Shown: positions 22,750 through 33,518, numbered from the stretch's first letter. The stretch: DNA of 64,000 nucleotides from Euptelea pleiosperma (GCA_035048495.1 CM068549.1:17951103-18015102), one strand, 5' to 3'. Numbers and translations: made by a program. Notes: a model not told the origin generated them from the sequence alone.

Positions 22750-24340
22750 CTTCTAACCTTGTCTCAAAGAGCATTTCTGGTGTCGGTCGTCCCACTGTAT
22801 TTCATGTTGATCAAGTCCTTCAATTATCTTCTTTCCTCTCGGCCAGCCCTTCTTGGCTCGGTCTCGATTTCTTCTTCTTCCAGGTCTTCCTCCCGGGCTA
22901 TGAATCGGTCGAGGTGTCCCTGATTCACCAAGTACTATAGCAGGTTCATTAGGGCATAACATTCATCCGTCCCTAGTTCACCAAGTACTGTAGCAAGTTC
23001 ATCATGACATAGCATACATCCGTAAGATGATCTCTCGCACCGTGATAGCTTAAAACATCCTATCCGGCCTGGCGGCATAGGTTGTCTTAGGGGGCTAGAA
23101 GTAAGCCTCCCCCCGAATCTTCTCCAGGATTATGGATCTTTTCTCATTCAAGGGTGTGTATTATTTAGGCCCTTACATCTTCTTTTTCTGAAATCTCTCT
23201 CTCCCCGATCTCTGTTGACAAATCGATCTCTTTTACTTCCTTCCCGGTTGAAGAGCCGACTTCATTAACTTTCACTTTGGAAGGCTCTATCCGAGCTCTG
23301 ATAGCCTCCTCCACTCGGATTTGCTCTTCTAGAGCTTGATAGGCATCCTCCAGCCTTGACGGGTTTCAAACCGCTAGGGACTTGTGAGCCCGAGACCCCA
23401 CTAGGATGCCGACTTGTAGAGCGAAAACGGCAGTTCGTTCTTCTAGATGGTCAACCTGAGCGATCTCCTTTCTAAATCGAGTCATGTAGTCTCGGAGTGA
23501 TTCTTTTGGCCCTTGCTTGATGTTGAGGAGAGCCAAGACACATAACATCCGCTTCCTCAATTGGATGTATTTGGTCGCGAACACATCCTCCAAGACTCTG
23601 AAACTCCTGATCGAACCCTCTCCCAGGGTATAGAACCAAACCAAGGCATTCCCCTTCAAGCTGGCCGGAAACATCTGGCAAAACTAACCATCAAAGGATG
23701 GGGCGTCCCATAGCACCATGGCTTGCCGATAGTGGAACAAGTGATCTATGGGGTCTGATGTCCCATCGTAGAGCTCAAACTTCGGCTGTTGAAACTTCTT
23801 AGGGATCTCGGACTTCAAAACTTCCTCCTAGAAGGGTGACGACCTCAACACCCTTAACGCATCTCTAACAGCCCCAACCACCATTTCTTTGACTATCGGC
23901 CTTGTCTCCCTATCTTGCTGGATCATCTCGATCACTTTCTCCAACGTGACCAAATTAACGCGCTCCTACTCCAGGGTTTCTCGAGCAAGAGGCTGCTGGT
24001 CGCGTGCCACATCTCGCCCCCAAATAATGTTGTCTCGGCGATCCCCTTCATGCCAGTTGGAGCTCTGCGCTTGCTCGTCAACTCCTCTCGACATCGGATC
24101 CTTCAATTCATTTTTTCAATCCCTTGGTTCGTCTCGGTCGATTGTGTCCTCTAATATCTGCTGCCTTAGCTAGCAGTTCTCCTTCCTAATGTTTTCTACT
24201 TCATCTCTCATCTTTTGCATCTCCGCAAAGACCTGGTCCAACATCTTCTAGACCCATAGACTCACTATTTCGCCTTCCTCACCACCCTCTTGCCTTAAGG
24301 CCATCTCTTTTGATCTGGTATGCATTGGTGCTATCTTCAT
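22750..24340 (-). pseudogene. Gypsy gag region
   Basis: The best-preserved part (23366-23674) reads FPASLKGNALVWFYTLGEGS, RDYMTRFRKEIAQVDHLEER and ALQVGILVGSRAHKSLAV, the core capsid segment of retrotransposon gag (PF03732 type). Toward the 3' side, the zinc-knuckle region at about 22920-23040 contains a direct duplication (TTCACCAAGTACT appears twice about 57 bp apart). The N-terminal part (23700-24340) has stops. Gag would form the particle that packages element RNA. Confidence 0.8.
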
Positions 24341-24343
24341 GAT

Positions 24344-24361
24344 TTCCCACAGACGGCGCCA
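24344..24361 (-). other. Primer binding site of the gypsy element
   Basis: The minus strand reads TGGCGCCGTCTGTGGGAA, six bases inside the LTR end. TGGCGCC...GTCTGTGGGAA is the PBS form typical of plant Tat/Athila-like elements. Confidence 0.85.
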
Positions 24362-24366
24362 AAAGA

Positions 24367-25150
24367 TGTAAGGGAAAAATCCCACACCCCCTCGAGATGC
24401 GCGCAATGGTAAGATCTTGTAGGTCTTACCTTCTTCCCAACGTCTAATCGAATGAATCTTGACTTGGCCGACTTAGGATCCGACGTGCCCTACTGTAAAG
24501 TCGATTGGTTCGAGGACAAATCTGATCACTCCGTCTTGATTATTCGAGCATGCCAAGTCTGCCGAGCTAACCTGCAATTGTACTTCGTTTGTGGATATTC
24601 CACCGCAGAGCCTCTGATACTTAAATCAGTACTTCTTAACAAAGTAATCTTAGTCTCTTTTTCTCAAGATTGCATACCTCATCGGTTACTGTAGCTCTCT
24701 ATTTATAGGAAATGGGCTCCATGACGTGTCCAGGAGCACGATGGAGATTGTGCCAATCAACTCTGGAATCCTTGTCTTATGCATGACTTAGTGTGGATCG
24801 TGGTTTACAGAGACCGTACAACATGTGGCTACTTCTCATTCACTTTTCCGCACAAATATCTTTCATCGAGCATAGCTTAAACTGAGGCTCTGGTCCGAGG
24901 CCGACCGTCCAACTTAGCTTCGTACTTCTACCTTCCGACCGTGCGTTCGATCCTAATATTAATGCAGTCGTATGTCCAACTAAGATTGCCATGTCGGCTG
25001 CTCTGATGCTTGTAATCGGGTGAAGCATAGAACCGGCTTCCCGTGATCGGCCGCGAATGTAGGTCTCGGCCGCCAAGTTTCGTTTTACCCTATCAGGACA
25101 CATATCATGATTTGGGTCGGCCACGTGTCTCATTGAAAATACCCCTTACA
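24367..25150 (-). repeat. 5' LTR of the gypsy element
   Basis: 784 bp bounded by inverted ends TGTAAGGG and CCCTTACA. The left end abuts the PBS, which fixes orientation (minus). It contains a TATA box on the minus strand (24697-24707). The five bases outside are CAGTA. The partner LTR is not in the window. Confidence 0.88.
24697..24707 (-). promoter_or_regulatory. Probable TATA box of the gypsy LTR
   Basis: The minus strand reads TATAAATAGAG inside the LTR, upstream of the GA-rich/R region and in the transcriptional orientation of gag-pol. Confidence 0.55.
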
Positions 25151-25856
25151 CAGTATTACATGTTTAGCTTGCAAGTTGACCTTCAAATTGGTGCCATCCA
25201 AGCACCATTAACTAAAATTGCAATTATTGAGGGAGTTTGAGCTGAAATTGCTAAGCTAAAGCTTTCAACCTTGCACTTCTTCGAATGGGTTGGGTTGTTG
25301 GCAACCTTGTCCATTTCTGGGTGGGTTTGGGTATATTCAAGCTGGTGCTTCTCCAAGTGGGTACGGATCTCGGCTTCTTTAAGCTCTCGCCAGCTTCAGT
25401 TGGTGGCACGACTGAAGCATCATGATTTGTGACTATTGGGATATAAATAATGGAGCCATGTTAGATTATAAAATTAAAGGAAATTTTTTACATACCCCCT
25501 CCCCCATTTATCAAGGAATGACGTGGGAGCCAACTTGGAAGTCACTCCCCAATATTAGGGCGGTTAATCTGCAAGGCGTTCGTCAGAAGATAACATCTTG
25601 TTTTATATCTTAAAAGTATGAGATTACCGCGTACCTTGACTTAGTCGAGGACAAATCTACTATTGAGGAGCAGTGTACGTCCTGCTTTTAGGCATAGAGA
25701 ATGGGGAAGAGGGAGGTCGGGTGCAACCTCTTCAGCTCTATCGCACCCGGTCCAACGGGTCAAGTGAGTTATGCTATCCCCCATTAGTGTGCAGACGCGA
25801 GCTCAAGATCAACTTTACTGATCACTCGACTAGGAGGGAGGGAGAAAAAGATTGAC

Positions 25857-26213
25857 TCTCAATCGATCAATTTCTTATTTGGAAAATCCGGAGCTCCTAC
25901 GAAAGCCTTTAGACCCAAAGTAGCATTCAGATAGGCAGGTTCTGGAGTGTTGGGTCATCTATCCGATTAAGGGAATTACTCCTAAATGCTCATATTTCAC
26001 AACTTGTAGTGATAAGGGACTTGAAAACACAGACGGTGACAAGACTTTCATGATCTTTTTCCTGATGAGAGGAAGATGCAGTAGTCTCATCTCAATCGAT
26101 CAATTTCTGATTTGGAAAATCCGGAGCTCCTACGAAAGCCTTTAGGCCCAAACTAGCATTTAGATAGGCAGGTTCAGGAGTGTTGGGTCATCTATCCAAT
26201 TAGGGGAATTACC
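25857..26213. repeat. Direct duplication of ~125 bp, spacing 232 bp
   Basis: CAATCGATCAATTTCT, GGAAAATCCGGAGCTCCTAC, GATAGGCAGGTTC and GAGTGTTGGGTCATCTATCC occur in the same order at 25857-25983 and 26089-26213, with a handful of differences. No gene was recognised in the unit. Confidence 0.85.
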
Positions 26214-26289
26214 TTGATTCATTCCTTTTCCTTAACATAGATCTCAGTTAGAAGTTTGCCTCTATTCTAGCTAAAGTATTTTGGCTCAA

Positions 26290-26850
26290 TTTCTATCTAG
26301 CTGTAGTTTTCTAGGCTAAGTAGTGTATTCTCGGCACAATTTCCATCGACAAGTAGTGGTCTCAGCATAGTGGGCACAATTTGTAGAGCAACGTGACTCA
26401 AATAGAAGTCTACTAGGTCCGTAAGCATAATATCTTTCATTGGTTTTTGGGCGCAAGATTTGTCCATCAAATTTGACCACATCTCAAGTACAATTTAGCA
26501 ACAAGTGTCGGTTCAATTTCTATCTACATGTGTTATCCGCATTAGTGTATTCTCGATACAATTTCTATTGACAACTATTGTTGACACAATTTCTATCACA
26601 AGTAGTGTTCTCGACACATCTATGTAGTGGTCTCAACATATAGTGGGAACAACTTACACAGAAATGTGACTGAAATAGACTTTCTATCAAACTTCAGCTC
26701 AGTTTACATGTAGTGTTCTTAAAACAAGTAGTGTATTCTCAACACAATTTCTATATTAGTGCCACCATCACCGTTTAGTGCTCTATATTAGAGAATGGGG
26801 AAGAGGGAGGTCGGCTCACTTCTGCCATCATCGCCGTTTAGTGCTCTATA
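26290..26850. repeat. Degenerate repeats (ACAATTTCTATCxACAAGTAGTG) and GTTTAGTGCTCTATATTAG doublet
   Basis: The phrase CACAATTTCTATCGACAAGTAGTG and variants recur about five times between 26325 and 26760, with a longer period of roughly 220-240 bp (GTATTCTCGGCACAATTT ... GTATTCTCGATACAATTT ... GTATTCTCAACACAATTT). CGTTTAGTGCTCTATATTAG occurs at about 26773 and 26835. The intervening GAGAATGGGGAAGAGGGAGG also appears at about 25688, 1.1 kb away. Confidence 0.65.
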
Positions 26851-27128
26851 TTAGACCATCAGTTCATTTCTCCATAACAGTAAATTACTTAACCTTTGAA
26901 GTGAGGATGCAGCCCACCAAAATGAACAAAATATGATTTCAAACTGCCAAGAAACTGCATCAGTCAAACGTAATAATTTCTTTCTCATGGAAGCTTGTGC
27001 GACTCTAAGTAGTAAAGAACATAAATGAGACTCGGGAAAATATAGAAGGACCTTATACAGAACAGGTTCACCATTAACGCATAGAACAGAATCAAAAACC
27101 ATTTGGCCTATTGTAAACAATATTGTGA

Positions 27129-27655
27129 ACAATATTGACTGACAGTCAAGGGGGTTTTACTAATTTAATTAAATTCCTAGAAAGGGTAGTGCTAAAATAC
27201 CTTTGAAATTTATAAATAAAGGAAAAAAACAATGATATCAAATAACATGATCGAAACCTTGAAAATTTGTAAAAGTCTACTTTCGCAGCCAAAAAACATA
27301 GACTGGGTTGATATGCTCATTATGTTTGGCCTTTGTAAACAATATTGACTGACAGTCAAGGGGGTCTTACTAATTTAACTAAATTCCTAGACAGGGTAGT
27401 GCTAAAATACCTTTGAAATTTATAAATAAAGGAAAAAAACAAAGATATCAAATAACATGATCGAAACCTTGAAAATTTGTAAAAAGAATCTACTTTCGCA
27501 GCCAAAAAACGTAGACTGGGTTGATATGCTCATTATGTTTGGCCTTTGTAAACAATATTGACTGACAGTCTAGGGGGTCTTACTAATTTAACTAAATTCC
27601 TAGAATGTGTAGTGTTAAAATACATTTGAATTTATAAATAAAGGAAAACAACAAT
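27129..27655. repeat. 211-bp tandem repeat, 2.5 copies
   Basis: Units begin at AATATTGACTGACAGTC (27131, 27341, 27554; periods 210 and 213 bp) and contain CCTAGAAAGGGTAGTGCTAAA, GAAACCTTGAAAATTTG and AGACTGGGTTGATATGC. The third copy breaks off after about 100 bp. Confidence 0.9.
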
Positions 27656-27731
27656 TATCAAGTAACATCCCAAGTACAACTTTAAAGCACCAAATTATTT
27701 TAAAAACGAATCATACCTTTTGCATTCCTTT

Positions 27732-28656
27732 TTATGTAGACAAGCAAATGGACAACTTGAGTGAGAACAATCTTGAGAATATCTCCACCAACAATTTAGG
27801 AAAAAAGTGATAAATGATACGATCCAAAGCATCGAGATCTTTTTTCTCTACCTACGTAATTTAAAAAAAAAAAAGAGTTTATGTTAGAATAAAGTAAAGA
27901 TACAAAAATAGCACTACTATTATAATATCAAAAACTTAAATGTAAGACGTACCATTTGCTCATTAGCATGAACATAAAAGTTCCTAATGAACCTTACATG
28001 ACTATTTATACTCTGAGTCGCATACCCCGCCCCCATGTTTTTATAGAGAAAAACTTTCTTTAAGGTTGTCTCCTTTTTTGCATCCACTACCCAATCAAAA
28101 TAGATCGACTGTTTGCATTCCAAGTTAATTTCGTCATTAACTATTGTGCGGTAGAGGTTCGTCACATATATCCACCTCTTCTGTACATCCCACAAAGCAG
28201 GATAATTTTTTATAACATCTATGTACCTATCAGACAAAAATAATATTTACTATTATTTGATTAATTAAAAAAAATTCTTTAAAAAAAAATTGAATATTAC
28301 AAAATACTTACATTTTTTTGTCACTCAACAATTCAAAGAAAGCAGTGAGTTCATATGGTCAATCTGATACGTCATGTATGAACATCACTCTATTTATCAA
28401 TTCCTTTATACCAACAAAGTCGGTAAGCGGCCCATCTTGAGAACCTACAACAATTAATCAAAAACATTAAATTAATGAAATAAATAATAAAATATTTACA
28501 AGTAAATATATTTAAAACATACCATTTTTAATATTAATAAGAGCTAGATCATTAAAGCTTCCATTCCCAAAGACAATATTGGAGAGATATATGTCTCCAT
28601 GCACTATTTTCAGTATTTTGTCATTGTGCAACTTTGAGAGGGCTTCCAAGATGCCC
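27732..28656 (-). pseudogene. Kinase-like/KEN (IRE1/RNase L-like) gene, last four exons
   Basis: Four exons with matching phases and GT-AG borders on the minus strand: 28656-28523, 28444-28312, 28226-27953, 27851-27732. The first gives GILEALSKLHNDKI, then IVHGDIYLSNIVFGNG, a kinase catalytic-loop pattern (HGDxxxxN) with I in place of the usual L/K. The second holds LINRVMFIHDVSD followed by an in-frame TGA, then FFELLSDKK. The third has YPALWDVQKRW and HVRFIRNFYVHANEQM, resembling the 'RNxxxHYxE' end of KEN ribonuclease domains. The fourth ends LDRIIYHFFPKLLVEIF, resembling 'FxxRFPxLLxxV'. In IRE1-type proteins the kinase is followed by the KEN RNase; that order is kept here. The N-terminal exons are absent: copia sequence starts about 35 bp upstream. 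The stop codon makes it a pseudogene or a locus needing sequence checking. Confidence 0.6.
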
Positions 28657-28705
28657 CTACAAAAGAAAAATTATATGTATTAATTAAACTAATTAAAATC
28701 ATTGC

Positions 28706-29551
28706 ATGGACTCAAGCAGTCCCCACAAGCGTGGTTCGAACGCTTTAGCAGTGCTATGTAAGAGGTTGGGTATAAGCAAAGTCAAGACAATCACACACTA
28801 TGTCAAAGATTTTTCTTCTGGCACTACCGCTCTCATCATATATGTGGATGACATTGTTTTCACCGGTGATGATCTGGACAAAATTCAGACACTCAAGGCC
28901 TTTCTTGGGAAGAAATTTGAGGTTAAGGACCTTGACGCCCTAAAGTACTTCCTTGGAATTGAGGTTGTATGTTCCCGGGAAGGTATCTTTATCTTGCAGA
29001 GGAAGTATGTCATCGATCTGCTGCAGACGAAGGGCAAGCTCGACACCAAACCCGCTGATACACCCATTGAACCAGATCACAAGTTGAGTGACTGTGATGG
29101 TAAACATTTGGTCAATGTGGATGGCTTTCAGCGGCTGGTAGGAAAGTTGATTTATTTGTCCCTTACTCAACCTGATATTGCTTATGTTGTCAGTGTGGTC
29201 AGTCAATTCATGCATGCCCCTCGGATTGCCCATCTTGAAGCCATTTTTCGGATTGCCTGGTACCTAAAGGGTTGTCTCGGGAAGGGTTTATTATTTGCCA
29301 AACATAATCATTCCCAGGTAGAGCCATGGACAGATGTGGATTGGGCTAAATCCTTGTCTGACAGGCGATCTACCTCTGGGTATTGTACCAAAGTATTTGG
29401 CAATTTGGTTACCTGGCGAAGCAAGAAGCAATCGGTTGTGGCACGCTCAAGGGCTGAAGCTGAGTTTCGCTCTATGGCACATGGTCTCTGTGAGTTATTG
29501 TGGTTACAGTTACTCCTTCAGGAGTTGCGTTCTCTGTCACGAAGCCCCTGA
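28706..29551 (+). pseudogene. Copia reverse transcriptase/RNase H
   Basis: 281 open codons. The catalytic RT box reads ALIIYVDDIVFTGDD, followed by KALKYFLGIEV-like DALKYFLGIEVVCSREGIFI and PIEPDHKLSD. RVA/RNase H signatures include FQRLVGKLIYLSLTQPDIAY and WTDVDWAKSLSDRRSTSGY, then WRSKKQSVVARSRAEAEFRS. The first 30 codons are out of the family frame (a frameshift near 28740 in the LHGLKQSP region), and a second frameshift at about 29530 throws the RNase H tail (TLHCDNKAAKLI, VADVLTKAIGKSRFDAC, 29553-29724) into another frame. Confidence 0.9.
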
Positions 29552-29739
29552 CTCTCCATTGTGACAACAAAGCTGCGAAGTTGATCATCACTTCATGCGC
29601 GAAAACCTTGCCATCACACATATGTACTCCTTTTGTCCCTATGGATCAGCAAGTCGCCGATGTCTTGACGAAGGCCATTGGCAAGTCCCGATTTGACGCT
29701 TGTAGGCAAGCTGGGCATGCATGATATCTATGCACCAGC

Positions 29740-29750
29740 TTGAGGGGGAG
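29740..29750 (+). other. Polypurine tract of the copia element
   Basis: TTGAGGGGGAG directly before the LTR start TGTGAGAATT, 15-20 bases after the end of the RNase H frame: standard copia layout for plus-strand priming. Confidence 0.85.
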
Positions 29751-30025
29751 TGTGAGAATTATGTTATGTTTTAGTGTTTACTCTTTTCTTGTATATAGGG
29801 GAGGTACCTCTAATATCTATAAAAGTACATGGGCTAGTTTGTAATTAGCCCCTAACTCATTAATATAAAAGTGGGTCGTATGGGACTCTCAACCCATAAC
29901 AACTCCACCTTTCCCTCTTTTCTCTTCTTCTCTTCTTTTCGCTTTCTACCCCTGAAATCAAGAGATATACCTTTATTGGTCCTACTTTGGCGTCAAGCAC
30001 ATTACGACCTCCATCAATTCTAAAA
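29751..30025 (+). repeat. 3' LTR of the copia element
   Basis: Starts TGTGAGAATTATGTTATG right after the polypurine tract. A TATA box, TATAAAAG, lies at 29818-29825. The expected end, complementary to the tip, is best seen as ATCAATTCTAAAA at about 30012-30025 (an eroded AATTCTAACA). The end coordinate is therefore approximate. A related tip occurs at 13700. Confidence 0.7.
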
Positions 30026-30753
30026 AACCTCATAACAAGCTTGGAGTGAATTGAACAATAAACTATTCAGCCCAGCCTTAGCCCCACAAAGACCATGGAT
30101 AGTGATTTTAACCACCTCAAACATGTCTTGAAATTCATCAATGTATAACTAGAAGAATGTCAAATGACAACCCATCAAAACTCATCCTCTCAACTCTCAT
30201 CGTCATTTACATATAGGCTACATGGAAAGTTATTAATCACCACATACAATCTTAAGCAAAACCGTCACCACTCATCTTGATATTTCCAATTGATTGCATG
30301 ATTGCAATTTCTCTTAATTTGGCAATTTGATTAGTAAAAGAATTGTGGTTCTTATCGTTGTCCATCAAAACCAAATTGCCTCAATTGGATTTTCTCAAAT
30401 CCTGATATAATCTCTTATTTAGCACTGCTATCTTTATGCTCCTTTAAATCACCAGAATCTAATCCAGCAATCTCACAATATATGCTCTTTTATGATTTTA
30501 TCTCCCAATTCCCACATAAAGCAAAACACTACTCTCAGAATAGACACGGTAACAGGGTAGTGTTAACTCGACCCTCTTTCCACCTGGTAACTAAACCAAG
30601 TGAAGGGCATATCCTCATGAGGGATATCCACCAAATCATAAAACCACACAAAGTCTGAGAAATCCTTCATCCTCTTAGCGATCCGATTAGCCCCATTTTC
30701 TCTAGAAAAAGAAAAAACACATCAAAGTCCCTACCAACACAAGAAAGCTCATC
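30026..30753. other. No gene recognised
   Basis: Spacer between the copia LTR and the solo LTR. No exon of the interrupted kinase/KEN gene was identified. Confidence 0.4.
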
Positions 30754-30758
30754 CCATA

Positions 30759-31863
30759 TGTGGGAACATTAGCGTGCCACTGGAGCGGCACATGTGAGAT
30801 ATGAAAGGTAGACACCTGGCGTCACCTAGCATGCGTGAATAAATACACCGTAGAAGGCAGAGGCAATTATCCACCTTCTTCGGTCGCACGTCGTCCATTT
30901 GCAGAAAGAGCCACGTGTCAGATGAGACACCCGAAAAAAGTGCACCTCGGGACAAGTTAGTAACAGAATGCATTGAAGTCCCAGCAATAAATATGTCGGT
31001 AAAGCATTCAAACTTTTCCGACATATTGGAACAACATTTCACTTGCCGAGATAGACCCTCAACTCATCCCGACAAGATCGACCAGTACACTCGACGGGAT
31101 CAACCGACAACTCATCCCGACAAGTTCAACAATATACCTGACGGGACCAACATTCAGCTCATCCTAACAAGTTCGAACTGTACAATTGACGGAATCAACC
31201 GACAACTCTTCCCGACAAATTCAACAATATACTCAACGAGATCAACCTATATCTCATCCCGACAAGGTCAAACAGCATACTCGACGGGTTTGACATACAA
31301 CATATCCCGCAAATAAAGGACATCAAACTCAACTAAAACAGTTAAGTATCCTAACTGTTGTATCTATTACAGATGGATCATCTATTCAAATAGTGCCAGA
31401 TGGTAACAGGTTCAATGGGTATTGTTTTTCCGCCACTTTCTCTCATTCGAGATATCTGCCATGCAAGACTGACACCACAGTCTTTTCAGAACTAACCGAA
31501 TGAGAGAAGTTCAGATCTAACAAGAAGAGGTTGTATCTAACAAACTCTTCCTGGATCGGATCTGATCAACGAGAAGTGGACGCATGAAAGGTGAGTCATC
31601 CAATTCTCAATCTATAAGTATGTCATGCTTAAGACTGAGAAAATGATCTGGATCTGCTGATCTAAGATTAACAAGACTTCTTGATACTGACTTGATCGTC
31701 GAAGCTTTGTCAACTGGTGCACCACCGCCGTTCCTGAAGAAGTTACTCTGCCGATTTCAACAAGGAGACATCCAGATTCTTTACATCTGTCAAATCTACC
31801 TCGAGATACGAATCATTTTACCTCGAAGATTGTGTGGGATAAGATCACATATTTTTCCCCACA
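30759..31863 (+). repeat. Solo LTR (gypsy-type) with perfect target duplication
   Basis: 1105 bp with inverted ends TGTGGGAA and TTCCCCACA, flanked on both sides by CCATA (30754-30758 and 31864-31868). No internal domain lies inside or next to it, so it is the product of LTR-LTR recombination. The stretch GACTTGATCGTCGAAGC at about 31688-31704, followed by GGTGCACCACCGCC, is typical of the 3' part of plant Ty3 LTRs and suggests the plus orientation. A 47-48-bp tandem array is inside (separate entry). Confidence 0.88.
31060..31305. repeat. 47-48-bp tandem array inside the solo LTR
   Basis: Five units starting near CTCATCCCGACAAG (31063, 31111, 31158, 31206, 31253), each with TCAACAATATAC and TCGACGGGATCAACC variants. 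Unit length is constant to within one base, while sequence identity is moderate. Confidence 0.85.
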
Positions 31864-32089
31864 CCATACTTCTTTCAAATTGGCCAACTTGGGCGCACCA
31901 TAAAGAAGAAAAAATAAAGGGAAAGAAATCTTACATTGATGTCCTTGTTCGAGACGCCATAATCTAGGGTTTTAAACGGACCGAACCCAAATCTAGGGCA
32001 TATATTATACACAGCAAGGAAGAAATCTAACGACCTGAACTTTTTCTTCGAACATTAGCGTTACCAAAACGACCCAAAGAAGAAACCGC

Positions 32090-32225
32090 TGAAATTTCTA
32101 AGAAATCGAATGAAATATTAATCGAGAGAGGGAGGGAGAGAGAGAGAGAGAGGCTTTACCTCACCGGACGGTCACGAACCTTCACCTTCTCCGTTCGCTA
32201 GGGTTCTTGGGCGAGGGAGAGTTGT
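32090..32225 (-). promoter_or_regulatory. Possible 5' UTR/first-exon region with CT tract
   Basis: On the minus strand a segment reads GAACCCTAGCGAACGGAGAA, then CCGTCCGGTGAG/GTAAAG and a CT run (plus-strand GAGAGAGAGAGAGAG at about 32130-32152). AACCCTA boxes and CT tracts are common in plant 5' leaders, and GAG/GTAAAG would serve as a donor. No coding exon is attached, so this is only suggestive. Confidence 0.2.
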
Positions 32226-33470
32226 GATGCATGAATCTTGCACTCATTTAGACTATTGATGAGAATCTCAATTAATAATTCTTATCCACTTGTTCTATCT
32301 CATTGTTCGTTTAGCATGGAGGATTTCCCAAGTGTGACCTACAAAAGGAGTGTCCCACTACTCTCTTTTATTTATGCTATGTGTACAAATGCAAAAAAAA
32401 AAAAAAAAAAACCATGACTGACTTGTCCACGGTAAGTATTTCCTCATATTATAGAGGAATACTCATGTCAAGACATGGTGAAAGATCCACAAAGTATACT
32501 CCAGATCAGATGGTTATGTTCATCCGTTTTTCAGTTGGTTACAAAGTCTCTGTCCATGCACCACACGTGACGGATATATAGATACCCACATTTCATATCC
32601 TCATCTGCATACGCCCTGGTACTCCTCCAAATTATCAACTCCTCTTGACAAAGACCTTAAATTCACAAGTTCCATACTGAACTCTTATTGAGGATGAAGG
32701 TCAAGCTTTACGTTTTCTACAAATTTTGCCAGTACACTCTTTAAGTGCCATTGGAATAACAATTAAAGACCTACAGAGTATGGATGTAAATTTAGGGAGT
32801 GGGAATTTTATATTATAATGTCTTGTTTGTAAGATTGTGAGATTTTCTTAGAGGCTGTAATTGTACTATTGAAAATCGCGTGCAATGAATGCATTGGAAC
32901 TCAATTACTATGAGAGACACCACGAAGGGCAACGCAAATGAAAGAAAAATAAGCAGTAACAACTTTCATTCAATAAGCAGAAGTGTCCATTCCTACGTAA
33001 ACCAATTCTTGGAATAGGTTTTGCCATATTTTATTATCTCATAAATATGAGTCAAAGATACACGGATATATCAATTTCATGTCAAAACAGATCTTTTATC
33101 TGTACATTTAGTCCTTTAGAAAGTTCCATTTTAGAAAGATTATACATGTTATTAAAAAAATATGGGCCTAAGCCCAATACTTAATTTTATCCAAGTTTAA
33201 ATTGCAATTTGAATGATATCATTATGCGAAAATCTTCTTATTCAAAAAAAAAATCAGCTAATGGGGAGACACGTGCATTGTAATTAACAAAACAAAAAAT
33301 AGAAGCAAACTTTTTGATAGAAAAGAGTTCTGCAATAACCAAGATACCCGGTTTTTATTAACATGTAATGAGATATTGTAGTATCATATTTGGAGAAGTG
33401 GCAAAAAAACTATCAAAGAACTGGCCATTTTTGAAAAAAAAATACATTATTTTAATAAATAAAATGCATT
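32226..33470. other. No gene recognised
   Basis: AT-rich spacer. Includes an A18 run at about 32392-32410. Nothing else was recognised. Confidence 0.4.
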
Positions 33471-33473
33471 TAC

Positions 33474-33518
33474 CTGTTCATGAAGCAGTAGTGAGGGAAG
33501 GTCATTATAGTTGGATTC
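33474..33518 (-). pseudogene. Candidate orphan 45-bp exon, possibly of the kinase/KEN gene
   Basis: On the minus strand TTTGTAG precedes and GTAAATG follows a 45-bp segment. Read in the phase required by the 28656 exon, it ends CFMNR, which would join to GILEALSKLH in the way kinase helix E precedes the catalytic loop. The 4.8-kb gap to that exon is largely filled by the copia element and the solo LTR. Phase and position fit, but 45 bp is too short to be sure. Confidence 0.25.

Larger units (their letters stand above)
17046..25150 (-). mobile_element. Truncated Ty3/gypsy retrotransposon (Tat-like) with 5' LTR and antisense ORF
   Basis: Reads right to left: 5' LTR 25150-24367, PBS, gag, protease, RT, RNase H, a second RNase H-like domain, integrase, pol end at 18859, then an opposite-strand ORF (17046-18387) in the space before the expected 3' LTR. 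The second RNase H and the extra antisense ORF fit the Tat group of plant Ty3 elements (family knowledge). No 3' LTR is present: the sequence joins a half-MITE at 17045/17046. Base composition is clearly GC-richer than the flanks. Gag-pol has several stops and frameshifts, but long stretches are open, so it is younger than the element at 5.4-9.0 kb. Confidence 0.9.
28690..30025 (+). mobile_element. 3' part of a Ty1/copia retrotransposon with its 3' LTR
   Basis: Contains the second half of RT, RNase H, a polypurine tract and one LTR, all in the plus direction. The gag, protease, integrase and front half of RT are missing: the element begins abruptly at about 28690 inside an intron of the kinase/KEN gene remnant. 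No 5' LTR is seen. Confidence 0.88.

Noticed and set aside
17046..25155. A complete gypsy element with two LTRs
   Set aside because: No second TGTAAGGG...CCCTTACA LTR exists left of the antisense ORF; CAGTA is not repeated at 17046.
31060..31305. Regular 47-48-bp repeats that could suggest a CRISPR-like array
   Set aside because: Units are contiguous with no unique spacers and lie inside a plant LTR.
30915..31316. 133-codon plus frame with repeated DGxNxQLxxT
   Set aside because: Encoded by the 47-48-bp array inside the solo LTR.
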